DNA of 19,003 bases, from the NCBI GenBank assembly GCA_964545345.1, contig CAZJFE010000013.1:1-19003 (forward strand), given 5' to 3'. Origin of the DNA: JAUSKF01 sp964545345. Lineage in GTDB: Bacteria; Patescibacteriota; Minisyncoccia; UBA6257; WO2-44-18. Positions 1-6,697 of this stretch are shown here, in pieces (position 1 is the stretch's first letter; each line of letters starts with the position of its first letter). The translations under genes and the position numbers were made by a program. Below the pieces are notes generated by a model that had not been told where the DNA came from, did not search any database, and saw only the letters and a program-made list of their open reading frames with translations.

Positions 1-554
1 GCTTTGACTACCGGGGTGTCTTTTTTAATAACGCTGAAAATCCGATCGTTGGGAACAACGATTAGGGTATCCACTTTGTCTTTCAATTTAATAAGAGCTT
101 CCTGAGCGATTCGGCTTCGCTGAGCGCCCTCAAAAGAGAATGGCTTGGTTACTACCGCGACTGTGAGCGCCCCCAACTCTCTGGCGGCCTCCGCGATCAC
201 CGGAGCGGCTCCCGAGCCGGTGCCTCCGCCCAAACCGGCGGTAATAAAAACCAAATCAGCTCCCTTGAGCGATTCTACAATCTCCGATCTCGTCTCTTCG
301 GCCGCCTGGCGTCCCAGTTCCGGATTCATACCGGTACCCAAACCGCGAGTTAAATTTTTCCCGATATAAATCCGGTGCTTGGCCCGGCAATAATCCAAAT
401 CTTGCGCGTCGGTATTGATAGCGATAAAATCAACCGCTTTGATTTGAAAATCTTCTTGCATGCGAGAAACGGCGTTCCCGCCACCTCCGCCAACGCCGAT
501 CACTTTGATCTTAGCCGCGTAATCACCAAGAGTTTTTTTGCTATTGAGTGGCAT
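1..554 (-). CDS. ftsZ: Cell division protein FtsZ (N-terminal part, cut by window edge)
   Basis: FtsZ is the tubulin-like GTPase that polymerises into the cytokinetic ring at midcell. The reading frame runs from an ATG at 554 off the left end of the window, about 184 codons. The N-terminal glycine-rich loop (IGVGGGGGNAVSRM, residues 19-32) and the tubulin signature GGGTGSGAAP (about residues 109-118) are both present and intact, so the nucleotide-binding half looks functional; the C-terminal half and tail lie outside the window. It is the last visible gene of the minus-strand operon and starts 11 bases after the ftsA stop codon, the usual ftsA-ftsZ order. No Shine-Dalgarno sequence precedes the ATG, so translation may be coupled to ftsA. 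Identification is certain; only the 3' end is unseen. Confidence 0.97.
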   Translation of the reverse strand, partial: MPLNSKKTLGDYAAKIKVIGVGGGGGNAVSRMQEDFQIKAVDFIAINTDAQDLDYCRAKHRIYIGKNLTRGLGTGMNPELGRQAAEETRSEIVESLKGADLVFITAGLGGGTGSGAAPVIAEAARELGALTVAVVTKPFSFEGAQRSRIAQEALIKLKDKVDTLIVVPNDRIFSVIKKDTPVVK

Positions 555-565
555 GTAATTGAAAT

Positions 566-1786
566 TTATGGCAAAAACATTCTGAACAACTTTTTAAAAA
601 CCCCGACTCCGTCAAATGGCTTGTCTTCGGTCGCCTTCTCCGATCCCAGAAGCAATAATCCCAACGCGCAGGCCATTTCCGGATCTTCCGATTGAGAGAT
701 TAAATCCGGATCGGAAGTTTCAAAATCCAGTATACTCGGGACGCCCACCTGAGCATTCATCCGAAGCTCCTGCCTAGCCAAATCCACCATCCCCGGCATC
801 TTCGCGCCGCCACCGGTAATGATCACCCCGCCAGGAAGCTTGGCTGACTTACTGATGCGTTTCAATTCATTATTCACGAATTCCAAAACCTCCGCAAGAC
901 GCACCTCAATAATTTCCGAAATGAACCTGCGAGCAGTCGTTCCTCGGGCGGCCGGATCAAACTTTTTCAAATCTACCATTTCGCGAGCCGGCGCCTCTTT
1001 GGCAATTGCCGAACCCAAAGTCAGCTTAATGTTTTCAGCGGAACTGACCGAAGTCTTCAAGCCGATCGCCAGATCATTGGTAACATTTCCTGAGCCAACC
1101 GGAAAAACCGCGGTATGTAGGAGTTTATTTTCCTCGTAAATCGCCATCCCGGTTTTCCCAAAACCGATATCAACCAGCACAACGCCGAGATCTTTTTGAT
1201 TGCGATTGAGAATCGCCTGACTGGCCGCCAATGGAGAGAAAAGTAAAGCGGCCACACCGCCGCCCGCGCTTTCCACACACTTGGTTAAATTTTTTATGGC
1301 CGGCGCGAAAGAATCAATAATCATACTCCTCACCTCCAAACGATTACCAACCATCCCCAACGGATCGCGAACGTCCGCGACGTCATCAACGATAAATTCA
1401 CGGGTCACCGAATGAACGATCATCCGATTCAGTGGCAACTTCACCGCCTGCGATGCTTCCACGGCCCGATCAATGTCGTCTTTATAAATCTCCGAATCCG
1501 CCCGAGAAACCGCCACAATGCCCTGCGAATGTTGGACACGAAAATCCGGACTGCCAACCCCTAAATAAATATTTTTAATAGCGTTTTTGGAAACTTTTTT
1601 CACTTCCGCCAAGACCTGACCGATCGCGCGGGTCGCTTCCGGCAAATCATCAATCAAGCCCCTCTTCATGCCGGCGGAAGGCATTTTCACAACCTTAACT
1701 AATGAAAGTTTTCCGTTCTTTTTAACCTCCGCTACGGCGGCTTTTATACTGTGGGAGCCGACATCTAACCCGACGACAAAATTCAT
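566..1786 (-). CDS. ftsA: Cell division protein FtsA
   Basis: FtsA is the actin-fold ATPase that tethers FtsZ filaments to the inner face of the membrane. The 406-residue protein begins with the actin-type phosphate-1 loop (VGLDVGSHSIKAAV, residues 5-18) and has a second nucleotide-binding stretch VLVDIGFGKTGMAI near residue 205 and GVIITGGGAKMPGMV near residue 320. Its last residues, GVFKKLFRMFLP, form a short basic amphipathic tail like the membrane-targeting helix of other FtsA proteins. Length fits the family (about 400-420). It lies between ybeY (57-base gap holding an inverted repeat) and ftsZ (11-base gap). No Shine-Dalgarno is present; the ATG sits 3 bases after the stem of the leader inverted repeat. 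PilM shares the fold, but the tail and the ftsZ neighbour decide for FtsA. Confidence 0.95.
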   Translation of the reverse strand: MNFVVGLDVGSHSIKAAVAEVKKNGKLSLVKVVKMPSAGMKRGLIDDLPEATRAIGQVLAEVKKVSKNAIKNIYLGVGSPDFRVQHSQGIVAVSRADSEIYKDDIDRAVEASQAVKLPLNRMIVHSVTREFIVDDVADVRDPLGMVGNRLEVRSMIIDSFAPAIKNLTKCVESAGGGVAALLFSPLAASQAILNRNQKDLGVVLVDIGFGKTGMAIYEENKLLHTAVFPVGSGNVTNDLAIGLKTSVSSAENIKLTLGSAIAKEAPAREMVDLKKFDPAARGTTARRFISEIIEVRLAEVLEFVNNELKRISKSAKLPGGVIITGGGAKMPGMVDLARQELRMNAQVGVPSILDFETSDPDLISQSEDPEMACALGLLLLGSEKATEDKPFDGVGVFKKLFRMFLP

Positions 1787-1789
1787 AAT

Positions 1790-1833
1790 ATTGAGTGTTT
1801 AGTTTGTAAGCAAGAAAGCGCTAAACACTCAAT
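1790..1833 (-). promoter_or_regulatory. Inverted repeat in the ftsA leader with two competing hairpins
   Basis: In the gap between ybeY and ftsA a perfect 13-bp inverted repeat (1790-1802 against 1821-1833, 18-base loop) would place a stem ending 3 bases before the ftsA ATG in the minus-strand transcript. An upstream copy of the short arm (GTTTAG on the plus strand at 1834-1839) can instead pair with CTAAAC at 1821-1826, making a 6-bp hairpin with a 7-base loop. The two folds exclude each other. There is no T-run, so it is not a terminator. A role in ftsA translation or in mRNA processing is inference. Confidence 0.5.
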
Positions 1834-1843
1834 GTTTAGACGC

Positions 1844-2224
1844 CTAATGACTTAGTAAAGATTTCAACAATTCCTTTTCTTTTTTTTCCATTCTTATTCT
1901 ATCATTTCTCCTTTTGTGATCATAGCCCAATAGGTGCAAAAATCCGTGGATAAACATGAAGATCAAATCTTCCCCGTTTTCTTTAATATATCGGGGGTTG
2001 AGATAGATCTCCCCAAGCGGTTTTTGGTGGACATTCGGATGGGGAAAACCCTTTGGCGCCGGAAAAGCCAGCACGTTCTTATACATAAATTCCTTGCCGA
2101 CCAAATAGACTTCTAAATAAGCCTTATCGTGCCGCAATTTCTCAGCCAAAAAACCGGCGACCTTACGGATCGTCGGTTTAAATTTATCAAAGCTTCTATG
2201 ACCACTAACTACTAACAACTTCAT
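1844..2224 (-). CDS. ybeY: Endoribonuclease YbeY
   Basis: YbeY is a zinc-dependent single-strand endoribonuclease involved in 16S rRNA 3'-end maturation and ribosome quality control. The 126-residue protein carries the diagnostic motif HGFLHLLGYDH, giving metal ligands H93, H97 and H103. It is somewhat shorter than typical YbeY (about 150 residues), mainly at the N-terminus. I chose the ATG at 2224, one base after the yqeY stop codon; a longer frame exists upstream but would run far into yqeY. There is no Shine-Dalgarno, so coupled translation is likely. The first codons are made of degenerate 7-bp repeats (2202-2229), which may explain the unusual N-terminus. A YbeY homologue is notable here because the nearby 16S gene has a strange 3' end, the region YbeY acts on in other bacteria. 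Confidence 0.93.
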   Translation of the reverse strand: MKLLVVSGHRSFDKFKPTIRKVAGFLAEKLRHDKAYLEVYLVGKEFMYKNVLAFPAPKGFPHPNVHQKPLGEIYLNPRYIKENGEDLIFMFIHGFLHLLGYDHKRRNDRIRMEKKEKELLKSLLSH

Positions 2225-2225
2225 A

Positions 2226-2678
2226 CTAACCAGCGAGTTTTTTCTTAACAATCTCGCTAACCAAAGACATATCCGCTTTGCCACGCAATTCTTTTGTCAC
2301 TTCCTTCATCGCCGGACCGATTTCTTTCGCTCCCGTCCGAGTCAAAATTTCCACAACCGCCTTTTCGGTGTCTTCGGCCGACATTTGCTTAGGCAAAAAC
2401 CCTTGGATGATTTCCAATTCTTGTTTCTCCGCGTCCGCCAAATCCGCCCTGTTGCCTTCGGTAAAAACGGCGATGGATTCTTTGCGTTTCTTGGCTTCAC
2501 TCATCAACAGCTGAAGAACTTCCTCATCCGTAAGATCGCCTTCTTTGCCCTGGCCCTTTTTTTCAATTTCCTTATTTCTCAACGCTGAAACAATTAAACG
2601 AAGAACGCCCAATCTCTTGGCGTCGCCCGCTTTCATGGCGGTTTTTAATTCTTCACTAAGTTTTACTTTCAAACTCAT
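2226..2678 (-). CDS. yqeY: GatB/YqeY family protein
   Basis: The protein belongs to the GatB/YqeY family, small helical proteins related to the C-terminal tRNA-binding region of the GatB subunit of tRNA amidotransferase. The 150-residue length is typical. Recognisable blocks are SLKVKLSEELKTAMKAGD at the N-terminus, LGVLRLIVSALRNKEIEK (residues 23-40), the EIIQGFLPKQMS segment near residue 90, and the C-terminal MKEVTKELRGKADMSLVSEIVKKKL. The exact biochemical role in free-standing form is not settled in any organism; a translation-related role fits the flanking rpsU and ybeY genes. The start at 2678 lies 3 bases after the rpsU stop. Only a weak purine stretch precedes it. Confidence 0.92.
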   Translation of the reverse strand: MSLKVKLSEELKTAMKAGDAKRLGVLRLIVSALRNKEIEKKGQGKEGDLTDEEVLQLLMSEAKKRKESIAVFTEGNRADLADAEKQELEIIQGFLPKQMSAEDTEKAVVEILTRTGAKEIGPAMKEVTKELRGKADMSLVSEIVKKKLAG

Positions 2679-2681
2679 ACT

Positions 2682-2897
2682 CTATCTTTCCAATTGACCC
2701 AACTTGCGAGCTTTTTCCATCGCGGACTTCTTTTCCACGCGGTGTAAGGCAGACAACTTGCGTTTCAATTTATTCGCCGGACGTCCATAAAAACGACGCT
2801 TTTTTGCTTCACGCAAAACACCGGTCTGTTGCACCCGTTTTAAGAAACGAAAGATTAATGAATTGGGATTTTCTCCCTCTTTTCTGCGAACTTCCAT
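2682..2897 (-). CDS. rpsU: 30S ribosomal protein bS21
   Basis: bS21 is a small basic protein of the 30S platform that lies near the 3' end of 16S rRNA and helps initiation. The 71-residue sequence has the typical N-terminal VRRKEGENPNSLIFRFLKRVQQTGVL and the basic helical tail RRFYGRPANKLKRKL. It is followed after 3 bases by yqeY, a frequent pairing. A promoter with a consensus TATAAT sits 9 bases upstream of the ATG, so this transcript would have almost no leader and no Shine-Dalgarno. Because bS21 contacts the anti-Shine-Dalgarno region in known ribosomes, its presence is relevant to the altered 16S 3' end at 18641. Confidence 0.95.
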   Translation of the reverse strand: MEVRRKEGENPNSLIFRFLKRVQQTGVLREAKKRRFYGRPANKLKRKLSALHRVEKKSAMEKARKLGQLER

Positions 2898-2906
2898 AGT
2901 TTTAGG

Positions 2907-2936
2907 ATTATAACTTACTTCAGCCCTACTTGTCTA
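2907..2936 (-). promoter_or_regulatory. Internal promoter for rpsU, nearly leaderless
   Basis: On the minus strand TAGACA (-35, plus 2931-2936) and TATAAT (-10, plus 2907-2912) are separated by 18 bp. The -10 box ends 9 bases before the rpsU ATG, so transcription would start about 3-4 bases before the start codon. The -35 lies in the last codons of the upstream HIT gene. It would let rpsU, yqeY, ybeY, ftsA and ftsZ be expressed apart from lepB and hisS. Confidence 0.6.
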
Positions 2937-3288
2937 GCCGTGGATGCGGCATGGCGTCTATATCCACCTTTTTACTCCAACCACCCAATAAATGAAGGTG
3001 TAGGTGGTCAACCACCTGCCCACCCTCTCGCCCAACGTTAAAAACAAGTTTATAGCCCTTCATTTCCAACTTAGACGCCACCTGCTTAGCCGCGTAGATC
3101 ACTTCCGAGATGATCTGGCTGTGATTCGCCTCCAGGTGAGCGATGGATTGGATATGCACTTTGGGAATCACTAAATAATGAACGGGAGCGGAGGGATGAA
3201 TGTCTTTGAAAACCATCACTCGCTCATCTTCATAAATCACCTCGGAAGGAATTTCCTTCTTAGCAATCTTGCAAAATACGCAATCCAT
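2926..3288 (-). CDS. HIT family hydrolase (Hint/HinT-like)
   Basis: A 120-residue histidine-triad protein, a family of nucleotide hydrolases or transferases that act on AMP-linked substrates such as phosphoramidates and AMP-lysine. The catalytic motif HLHLHLLGG is at residues 95-103, with H97 or H99 as the nucleophile region. The N-terminus CVFCKIAKKEIPSEVIYED gives a CxxC pair (C3, C6) that together with H45 and H95 matches the zinc site of the Hint branch. The length is typical for the branch. The start codon overlaps the hisS stop codon by one base (TAATG), so translation is probably coupled. The true substrate cannot be read from the sequence. Confidence 0.92.
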   Translation of the reverse strand: MDCVFCKIAKKEIPSEVIYEDERVMVFKDIHPSAPVHYLVIPKVHIQSIAHLEANHSQIISEVIYAAKQVASKLEMKGYKLVFNVGREGGQVVDHLHLHLLGGWSKKVDIDAMPHPRLDK

Positions 3289-4577
3289 TACCTCAATTTT
3301 CTCTTGATGACTTCTACCGCCTTTTTCAAGGGCACCGTTTCTTGGGCGCCGCTCTTCATGTCGCGAATAATGATGGACTGTTCAAAGACCTCCTGCTGAC
3401 CCAAGATCAACGACCACTCCGATTTGAATTTATCCGCCATCTTCAATTGAGCTTTCAATGATTCCTTACCGAGAGATTCCCGAACATCAATATTCGCCCG
3501 GCGAAGTTCTTCAATCATACCGATCGCTTTGATTTGAGCTAAATCACCCATGTGAATCATGAAAAGCTTCGGTTTTATTTTGCTAACTAAATTAATTTCC
3601 TTCGCTTTGATCACCTCAATCACTCGCTCCAAGCCAATCGCTCCGCCTACTCCGGGAGACTGGCGACCGCCCAACGAATCAATCAAGTAGTCGTAACGGC
3701 CGCCGGCGGCTAGAGCAAAGTCAAAACCGCCCGCGAACATCTCAAAAACGGTTTTGCTGTAATAATCCAAACCGCGCACCAAATATTGATTCAAGCTGTA
3801 AGGAAGTTTGGTCTCTTCCAAAAATTCCAGGAGCCGTTTGAAGTGGCGCTTACAGTCAAAGCACAGACCGTCCAGAATATTCGGAGAATCTTTCTTCAGT
3901 TCAACACAGGAAGGAACTTTGCAATCCAAAAGGCGCATCGGATTCACTTTTAATCGCCTGCGGCAATCTTCGCATAAATGCTTTTCTTTCGGCCGATAAT
4001 AATCCAATAACTTCTTTCGGAATCCGGGGCGGCAACGCTGACAACCGGTGCTGTTAATCTGAATTCCCACTTCCTTTAACTTCAAATCCTCCAGCAAGCG
4101 ATAGCAGGAAAGCATGATTTGAATATCATAGACCGTATCATTCTCATTGCTGATAATTTCAAATCCGGCCTGATGGAATTGGCGGAAACGCCCCGCCTGC
4201 GGCTGTTCGTAGCGAAACATTGGGCCCTCATAATAAAGCTTCAACGGCTGGCCAAGGTGACTCAAGCCATTTTCTATATAGGAACGGGCAATCGGCGCCG
4301 TGCCCTCCGGACGCAACACCAGAGAATCCCCGCCTTTCGTTTTCACTTCAAACATCTGCTTCTCCACCACGTCGGAAACTTCACCGAGAGTCCGGCTGAA
4401 TAATTCCGCCTTTTCTAAAATAGGCGTCTCAATGCGGGAAAAATTATAATAATCGGCGACCTCGCGGGCGACTTTCCGAACCTTATCCCAAAGCGGCTGG
4501 TCGGCCGGCAAAATATCATGCATCCCCTTCGGGCCGCTGATAACATTCGGTTTTATTTTTTTTACAACTTTAGCCAT
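3288..4577 (-). CDS. hisS: Histidyl-tRNA synthetase
   Basis: HisRS charges tRNA-His with histidine using ATP. This 429-residue class II synthetase shows GPKGMHDILP (residues 15-24) at the N-terminus, class II motif 2 (YEGPMFRYEQPQAGRFRQFH around residue 115), the ATP-loop segment LRPEGTAP, the histidine-specific motif LVRGLDYYSKTVFE near residue 265 and AGGRYDYLID just after it. A cysteine-rich insertion (about residues 178-243, CxxC, CEDC, CKVPSC, CFDC) resembles that of many bacterial HisRS. The C-terminal anticodon-binding domain is present (KPKLFMIHMGD onward). The gene overlaps the lepB 3' end by 8 bases and has no Shine-Dalgarno. Length and motifs indicate an intact enzyme. Confidence 0.96.
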   Translation of the reverse strand: MAKVVKKIKPNVISGPKGMHDILPADQPLWDKVRKVAREVADYYNFSRIETPILEKAELFSRTLGEVSDVVEKQMFEVKTKGGDSLVLRPEGTAPIARSYIENGLSHLGQPLKLYYEGPMFRYEQPQAGRFRQFHQAGFEIISNENDTVYDIQIMLSCYRLLEDLKLKEVGIQINSTGCQRCRPGFRKKLLDYYRPKEKHLCEDCRRRLKVNPMRLLDCKVPSCVELKKDSPNILDGLCFDCKRHFKRLLEFLEETKLPYSLNQYLVRGLDYYSKTVFEMFAGGFDFALAAGGRYDYLIDSLGGRQSPGVGGAIGLERVIEVIKAKEINLVSKIKPKLFMIHMGDLAQIKAIGMIEELRRANIDVRESLGKESLKAQLKMADKFKSEWSLILGQQEVFEQSIIIRDMKSGAQETVPLKKAVEVIKRKLR

Positions 4578-5097
4578 TTAAAATCTTATGATTCACAATA
4601 CCAAATTCGGTAATCGGAAAAACTCTGACTCTCGCTATCCCGACAAGATATTTTTTGGAGACTGCTCCCCAACTGCGGGAATCAAAACTATTATACCTGT
4701 TATCTCCCAAAACAAAATACTGATTGGATCCCAAGGTCACATCGGCCGAACCGCTGGTGCCTCCTTCTTCAAAAAGAACCTTGGAACCTTTATAAATCTT
4801 GACTGCTCCATTATCCACTACCGCCCGCTCTCCAGGCAAGCCGATAATCCTTTTGATGAAGTAAGTGTTGGGGTCTTTGGGATATCGGAACACTACCACT
4901 TCACCCCGCTCCGGCTCCCGAAAACGATAAGTGACCTCGTCAATAATCAAATAGTTTCCGTCCTGAAAGTTCGGTTCCATGCTGGCTCCGCTAACCAAAA
5001 ACGGCTGAGCCACAAAAGTGCGAATCAGGAAAACCGTTACCAAAGAAATCAAAACCACCTCCACGATTTCCCAAATAGATAATAGGAACTTCCTCAT
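4570..5097 (-). CDS. lepB: Signal peptidase I
   Basis: Signal peptidase I removes signal peptides from exported proteins on the outer face of the membrane. The 175-residue protein has one N-terminal membrane helix (about residues 8-27), the catalytic serine in SGASMEP (S39), the general-base lysine in YFIKRIIGLPGE (K82), and the conserved GDNRYNSFDSRSWG block (131-144). It is a compact form, as in Gram-positive and many small-genome bacteria. It is the first gene of the core operon. The ATG directly follows TTCTAACGGG, the end of a 15-bp inverted repeat, and there is no Shine-Dalgarno. Likely substrates include the GWISF-repeat protein encoded at 10326-11300. Confidence 0.95.
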   Translation of the reverse strand: MRKFLLSIWEIVEVVLISLVTVFLIRTFVAQPFLVSGASMEPNFQDGNYLIIDEVTYRFREPERGEVVVFRYPKDPNTYFIKRIIGLPGERAVVDNGAVKIYKGSKVLFEEGGTSGSADVTLGSNQYFVLGDNRYNSFDSRSWGAVSKKYLVGIARVRVFPITEFGIVNHKILNG

Positions 5098-5218
5098 CCC
5101 GTTAGAAGCAGGGTGCGCCTAGCAGGCGTACCCGCGACACACATATTACCTTTTTATTTTCGACTAGCTTTGGCACATCAATATACATAGCTATTTAGAT
5201 TGGCTGCTTCTAACGGGA
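5097..5218. repeat. CCCGTTAGAA-type inverted repeat ending on the lepB start codon
   Basis: TCCCGTTAGAAGCAG (5097-5111) is perfectly complementary to CTGCTTCTAACGGGA (5204-5218), with 92 bases between the arms. Inside, 5111-5133 forms a 10-bp hairpin (GGGTGCGCCT / AGGCGTACCC, loop AGC) with one pair that is G-T on the plus strand. The left arm includes the base that becomes the A of the lepB ATG. The same core with a different interior is found at 6587-6697 in front of pth. No transposase gene is next to it. It could be a MITE- or REP-like insertion, a leader regulatory structure, or both. Confidence 0.75.
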
Positions 5219-5239
5219 CTCATAGAAACAATTGCTTAA

Positions 5240-5268
5240 ATTATGGTGGATTGGGCCGATGAACGCAA
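5240..5268 (-). promoter_or_regulatory. Promoter for the lepB operon
   Basis: Minus-strand TTGCGT (-35, plus 5263-5268) and CATAAT (-10, plus 5240-5245) are 17 bp apart. Transcription would start near 5233, so the transcript includes the whole 5097-5218 inverted repeat before the lepB ATG. It is divergent from, and 10 bp away from, the promoter of the gene at 5358. Confidence 0.5.
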
Positions 5269-5278
5269 TCCCGTCAGA

Positions 5279-5307
5279 TTGACAAACCTACAAAACATTG
5301 ATACACT
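5279..5307 (+). promoter_or_regulatory. Promoter for the 5358-6526 unit
   Basis: A perfect -35 TTGACA (5279-5284) and TACACT (-10, 5302-5307) are 17 bp apart, with TGA directly before the -10 (extended -10). The start would be near 5314, leaving a leader of about 44 bases that ends in AGGGAGG (5346-5352), 5 bases before the GTG start codon. Confidence 0.75.
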
Positions 5308-5357
5308 CTCCCACAGAACTCCACAAACTATAACCCAAACCTTTCAGGGAGGCGGTC

Positions 5358-6176
5358 GTGGATCCGAGGGAAGTTGTCATTAGCGGTCGATCGGAAGTAA
5401 AGAAGATTAGAATTGGTAGCCACAAGTTCGCGTCAACCGCGACTTACAATGAAGAAAAGGACCAGGTGACGGTTGAGATTGATCGCGATGAAAATATCAA
5501 AGATGACTTAACGGACAAGGATTGGAAATTCCACGGTTGGTTCCTTCTCGGAGTGTTTCTATCATACTTGTCTTTAGCCGGATTCTCGCTAGCGCTTGTA
5601 ACTGAAAACCCGCTCCTGTCCAATACGCTCGCCTTAGCATCTATCGCCGCTTTCGTATTGGTTATGTATAAAATTCTGTCCTTCCTGGTGAATCAAATGA
5701 TTAGTGTCGTCCGAGTGTTTGGCTGGATGAAAAAGGTGGCTCCGTGGCATGGAGCTGAGCATAAGGTAATTGAGTCCTACTGGGCAACCGGGACAACCGA
5801 CCTGGAAACCGCCCGAAAAACCTCTCCGATTAGCGACAAGTGCGGCGGACGTATTGCCGTTTTGTATCTGTTGGCCCTCGGAGCGATTTTTGCCTCAGCG
5901 ATAACTTTCGCGCTGGGTGGCTACAAAGCGTTTATGATTATTATCGGCTTAACCATTCTGGCGACTCTAATAATGGTTGTCCTGCGCCGAACGACAATGA
6001 AGTGCGCTGTGCATCTCAGCCGTCAGCTTCAGAAACACTGGATGACAAAAGAACCCGGAGAAAAAGAACTCTGGACGGCTCACTGCGCGATCGTGGAACT
6101 GCTGAAAGCCGAAGCGAGGTCTGAAAATCTTGAAGACTTCAGCAAATATTCTATTACCTACGACCGGAGGCCCTGA
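5358..6176 (+). CDS. DUF1385 (YqhQ-like) membrane protein
   Basis: I place this 272-residue protein in the DUF1385/YqhQ membrane family, whose function is not established. The match rests on three landmarks in order: WHGAEHKVIESY (residues 130-141, the family's hallmark is HGAEHK), SDKCGGR (159-165, where the family has a conserved CGT-like turn), and LQKHWMTKEPGEKEL near the C-terminus (family: LQ..TT.EP). Hydrophobic segments lie at about 60-82, 86-110, 166-187 and 189-209. The N-terminal 55 residues are charged and not family-like. The GTG start is fixed by AGGGAGG five bases upstream. It is first in a two-gene unit; its TGA overlaps the ATG of the next gene. Unlike the core genes it has a strong promoter and Shine-Dalgarno. 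Confidence 0.7.
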   Translation: MDPREVVISGRSEVKKIRIGSHKFASTATYNEEKDQVTVEIDRDENIKDDLTDKDWKFHGWFLLGVFLSYLSLAGFSLALVTENPLLSNTLALASIAAFVLVMYKILSFLVNQMISVVRVFGWMKKVAPWHGAEHKVIESYWATGTTDLETARKTSPISDKCGGRIAVLYLLALGAIFASAITFALGGYKAFMIIIGLTILATLIMVVLRRTTMKCAVHLSRQLQKHWMTKEPGEKELWTAHCAIVELLKAEARSENLEDFSKYSITYDRRP

Positions 6177-6526
6177 TGTCTACCGAACCAGGTCAGTTCT
6201 ACCGAGCAAAAACAGCTGGCTACGGGAACGAAATTATCGTCTTCATTGAGGGAGACGGCCTGCAATTCCAACAGCTGGAAAAGAAAGGCAATCACTGGCA
6301 GCGCTCCGCTTGGAGAGACGTTACCGAACTTCAAAGCTGGGTTGAACATATCGGCGGCCATTACACCGCTCGCTTGAAAGGGACGCAAGAAAGAATCACT
6401 ATCTACGCCGTTTGTGATTCCTACCTTAAGCTAACTAAGGCAGAAGGTGGCGACCTCTGGTTTGAAGCCAGCCAATGGGCGCTCCTGTCGCAACTGGAAG
6501 ACTTCACCCCTTGCAACCTATCTTAA
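6176..6526 (+). CDS. Hypothetical protein, cotranscribed with the DUF1385 protein
   Basis: I do not recognise this 116-residue soluble protein. Its ATG overlaps the TGA of the upstream gene (TGATG) and is preceded by GGAGG at 5-base spacing, so the two proteins are probably made together and may act together. The sequence has no signal peptide or membrane segment, two WxxxxxW-like aromatic patches (HWQRSAWRDV, residues 41-50; LWFEASQWALL, about 97-107) and ends in LEDFTPCNLS. The pattern of short strands resembles a small alpha/beta domain, but no family can be named. A strong intrinsic terminator begins at its stop codon. Confidence 0.75.
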   Translation: MSTEPGQFYRAKTAGYGNEIIVFIEGDGLQFQQLEKKGNHWQRSAWRDVTELQSWVEHIGGHYTARLKGTQERITIYAVCDSYLKLTKAEGGDLWFEASQWALLSQLEDFTPCNLS

Positions 6527-6552
6527 AACCGGATCAGAGATCCGGTTTTTTT
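6525..6552 (+). terminator. Intrinsic terminator after the 5358-6526 unit
   Basis: An 11-bp stem (AAAACCGGATC / GATCCGGTTTT) with the three-base loop AGA is followed by a run of seven T. The stem begins within the stop codon of the upstream gene. Confidence 0.9.
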
Positions 6553-6566
6553 GTTTCAATCAATGA

Positions 6567-6575
6567 TGTTAAAAT
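6567..6575 (+). promoter_or_regulatory. Extended -10 promoter element for pth
   Basis: TGT directly precedes TAAAAT (6570-6575), an extended -10 pattern. No good -35 is seen; that position lies in the T-run of the preceding terminator. Transcription would start near 6581-6583, immediately before the ATG of a 14-codon mini-ORF and the left arm of the inverted repeat. Confidence 0.45.
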
Positions 6576-6582
6576 ACAACTT

Positions 6583-6697
6583 ATGGATCCCGTTAGAAAT
6601 TCTACTCAATATGGTCAGGAGGACTAATGAGTGATCTACCAATATGAAACTAATATTTTTGCTAAAGTCGTTGTTTGGTCAATATTTCTAACGGGAT
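6583..6697 (+). promoter_or_regulatory. Structured pth leader with mini-ORFs
   Basis: ATCCCGTTAGAAAT (6587-6600) is perfectly complementary to ATTTCTAACGGGAT (6684-6697), 83 bases apart; the right arm contains the A and T of the pth start codon at 6696. Inside, a 14-codon ORF (6583-6627, MDPVRNSTQYGQED) ends in TAATG, overlapping a 6-codon ORF (6627-6647, MSDLPI) that has a textbook AGGAGG (6617-6622) 4 bases upstream. The arms share CCCGTTAGAA with the lepB leader repeat. Whether the mini-ORFs are translated is unknown. Confidence 0.6.

Noticed and set aside
5358..6176. Recoding of TGA (as in Gracilibacteria and Absconditabacteria)
   Set aside because: TGA works as the stop of the DUF1385 gene exactly at an overlap with the next start, and no gene here needs TGA read through.
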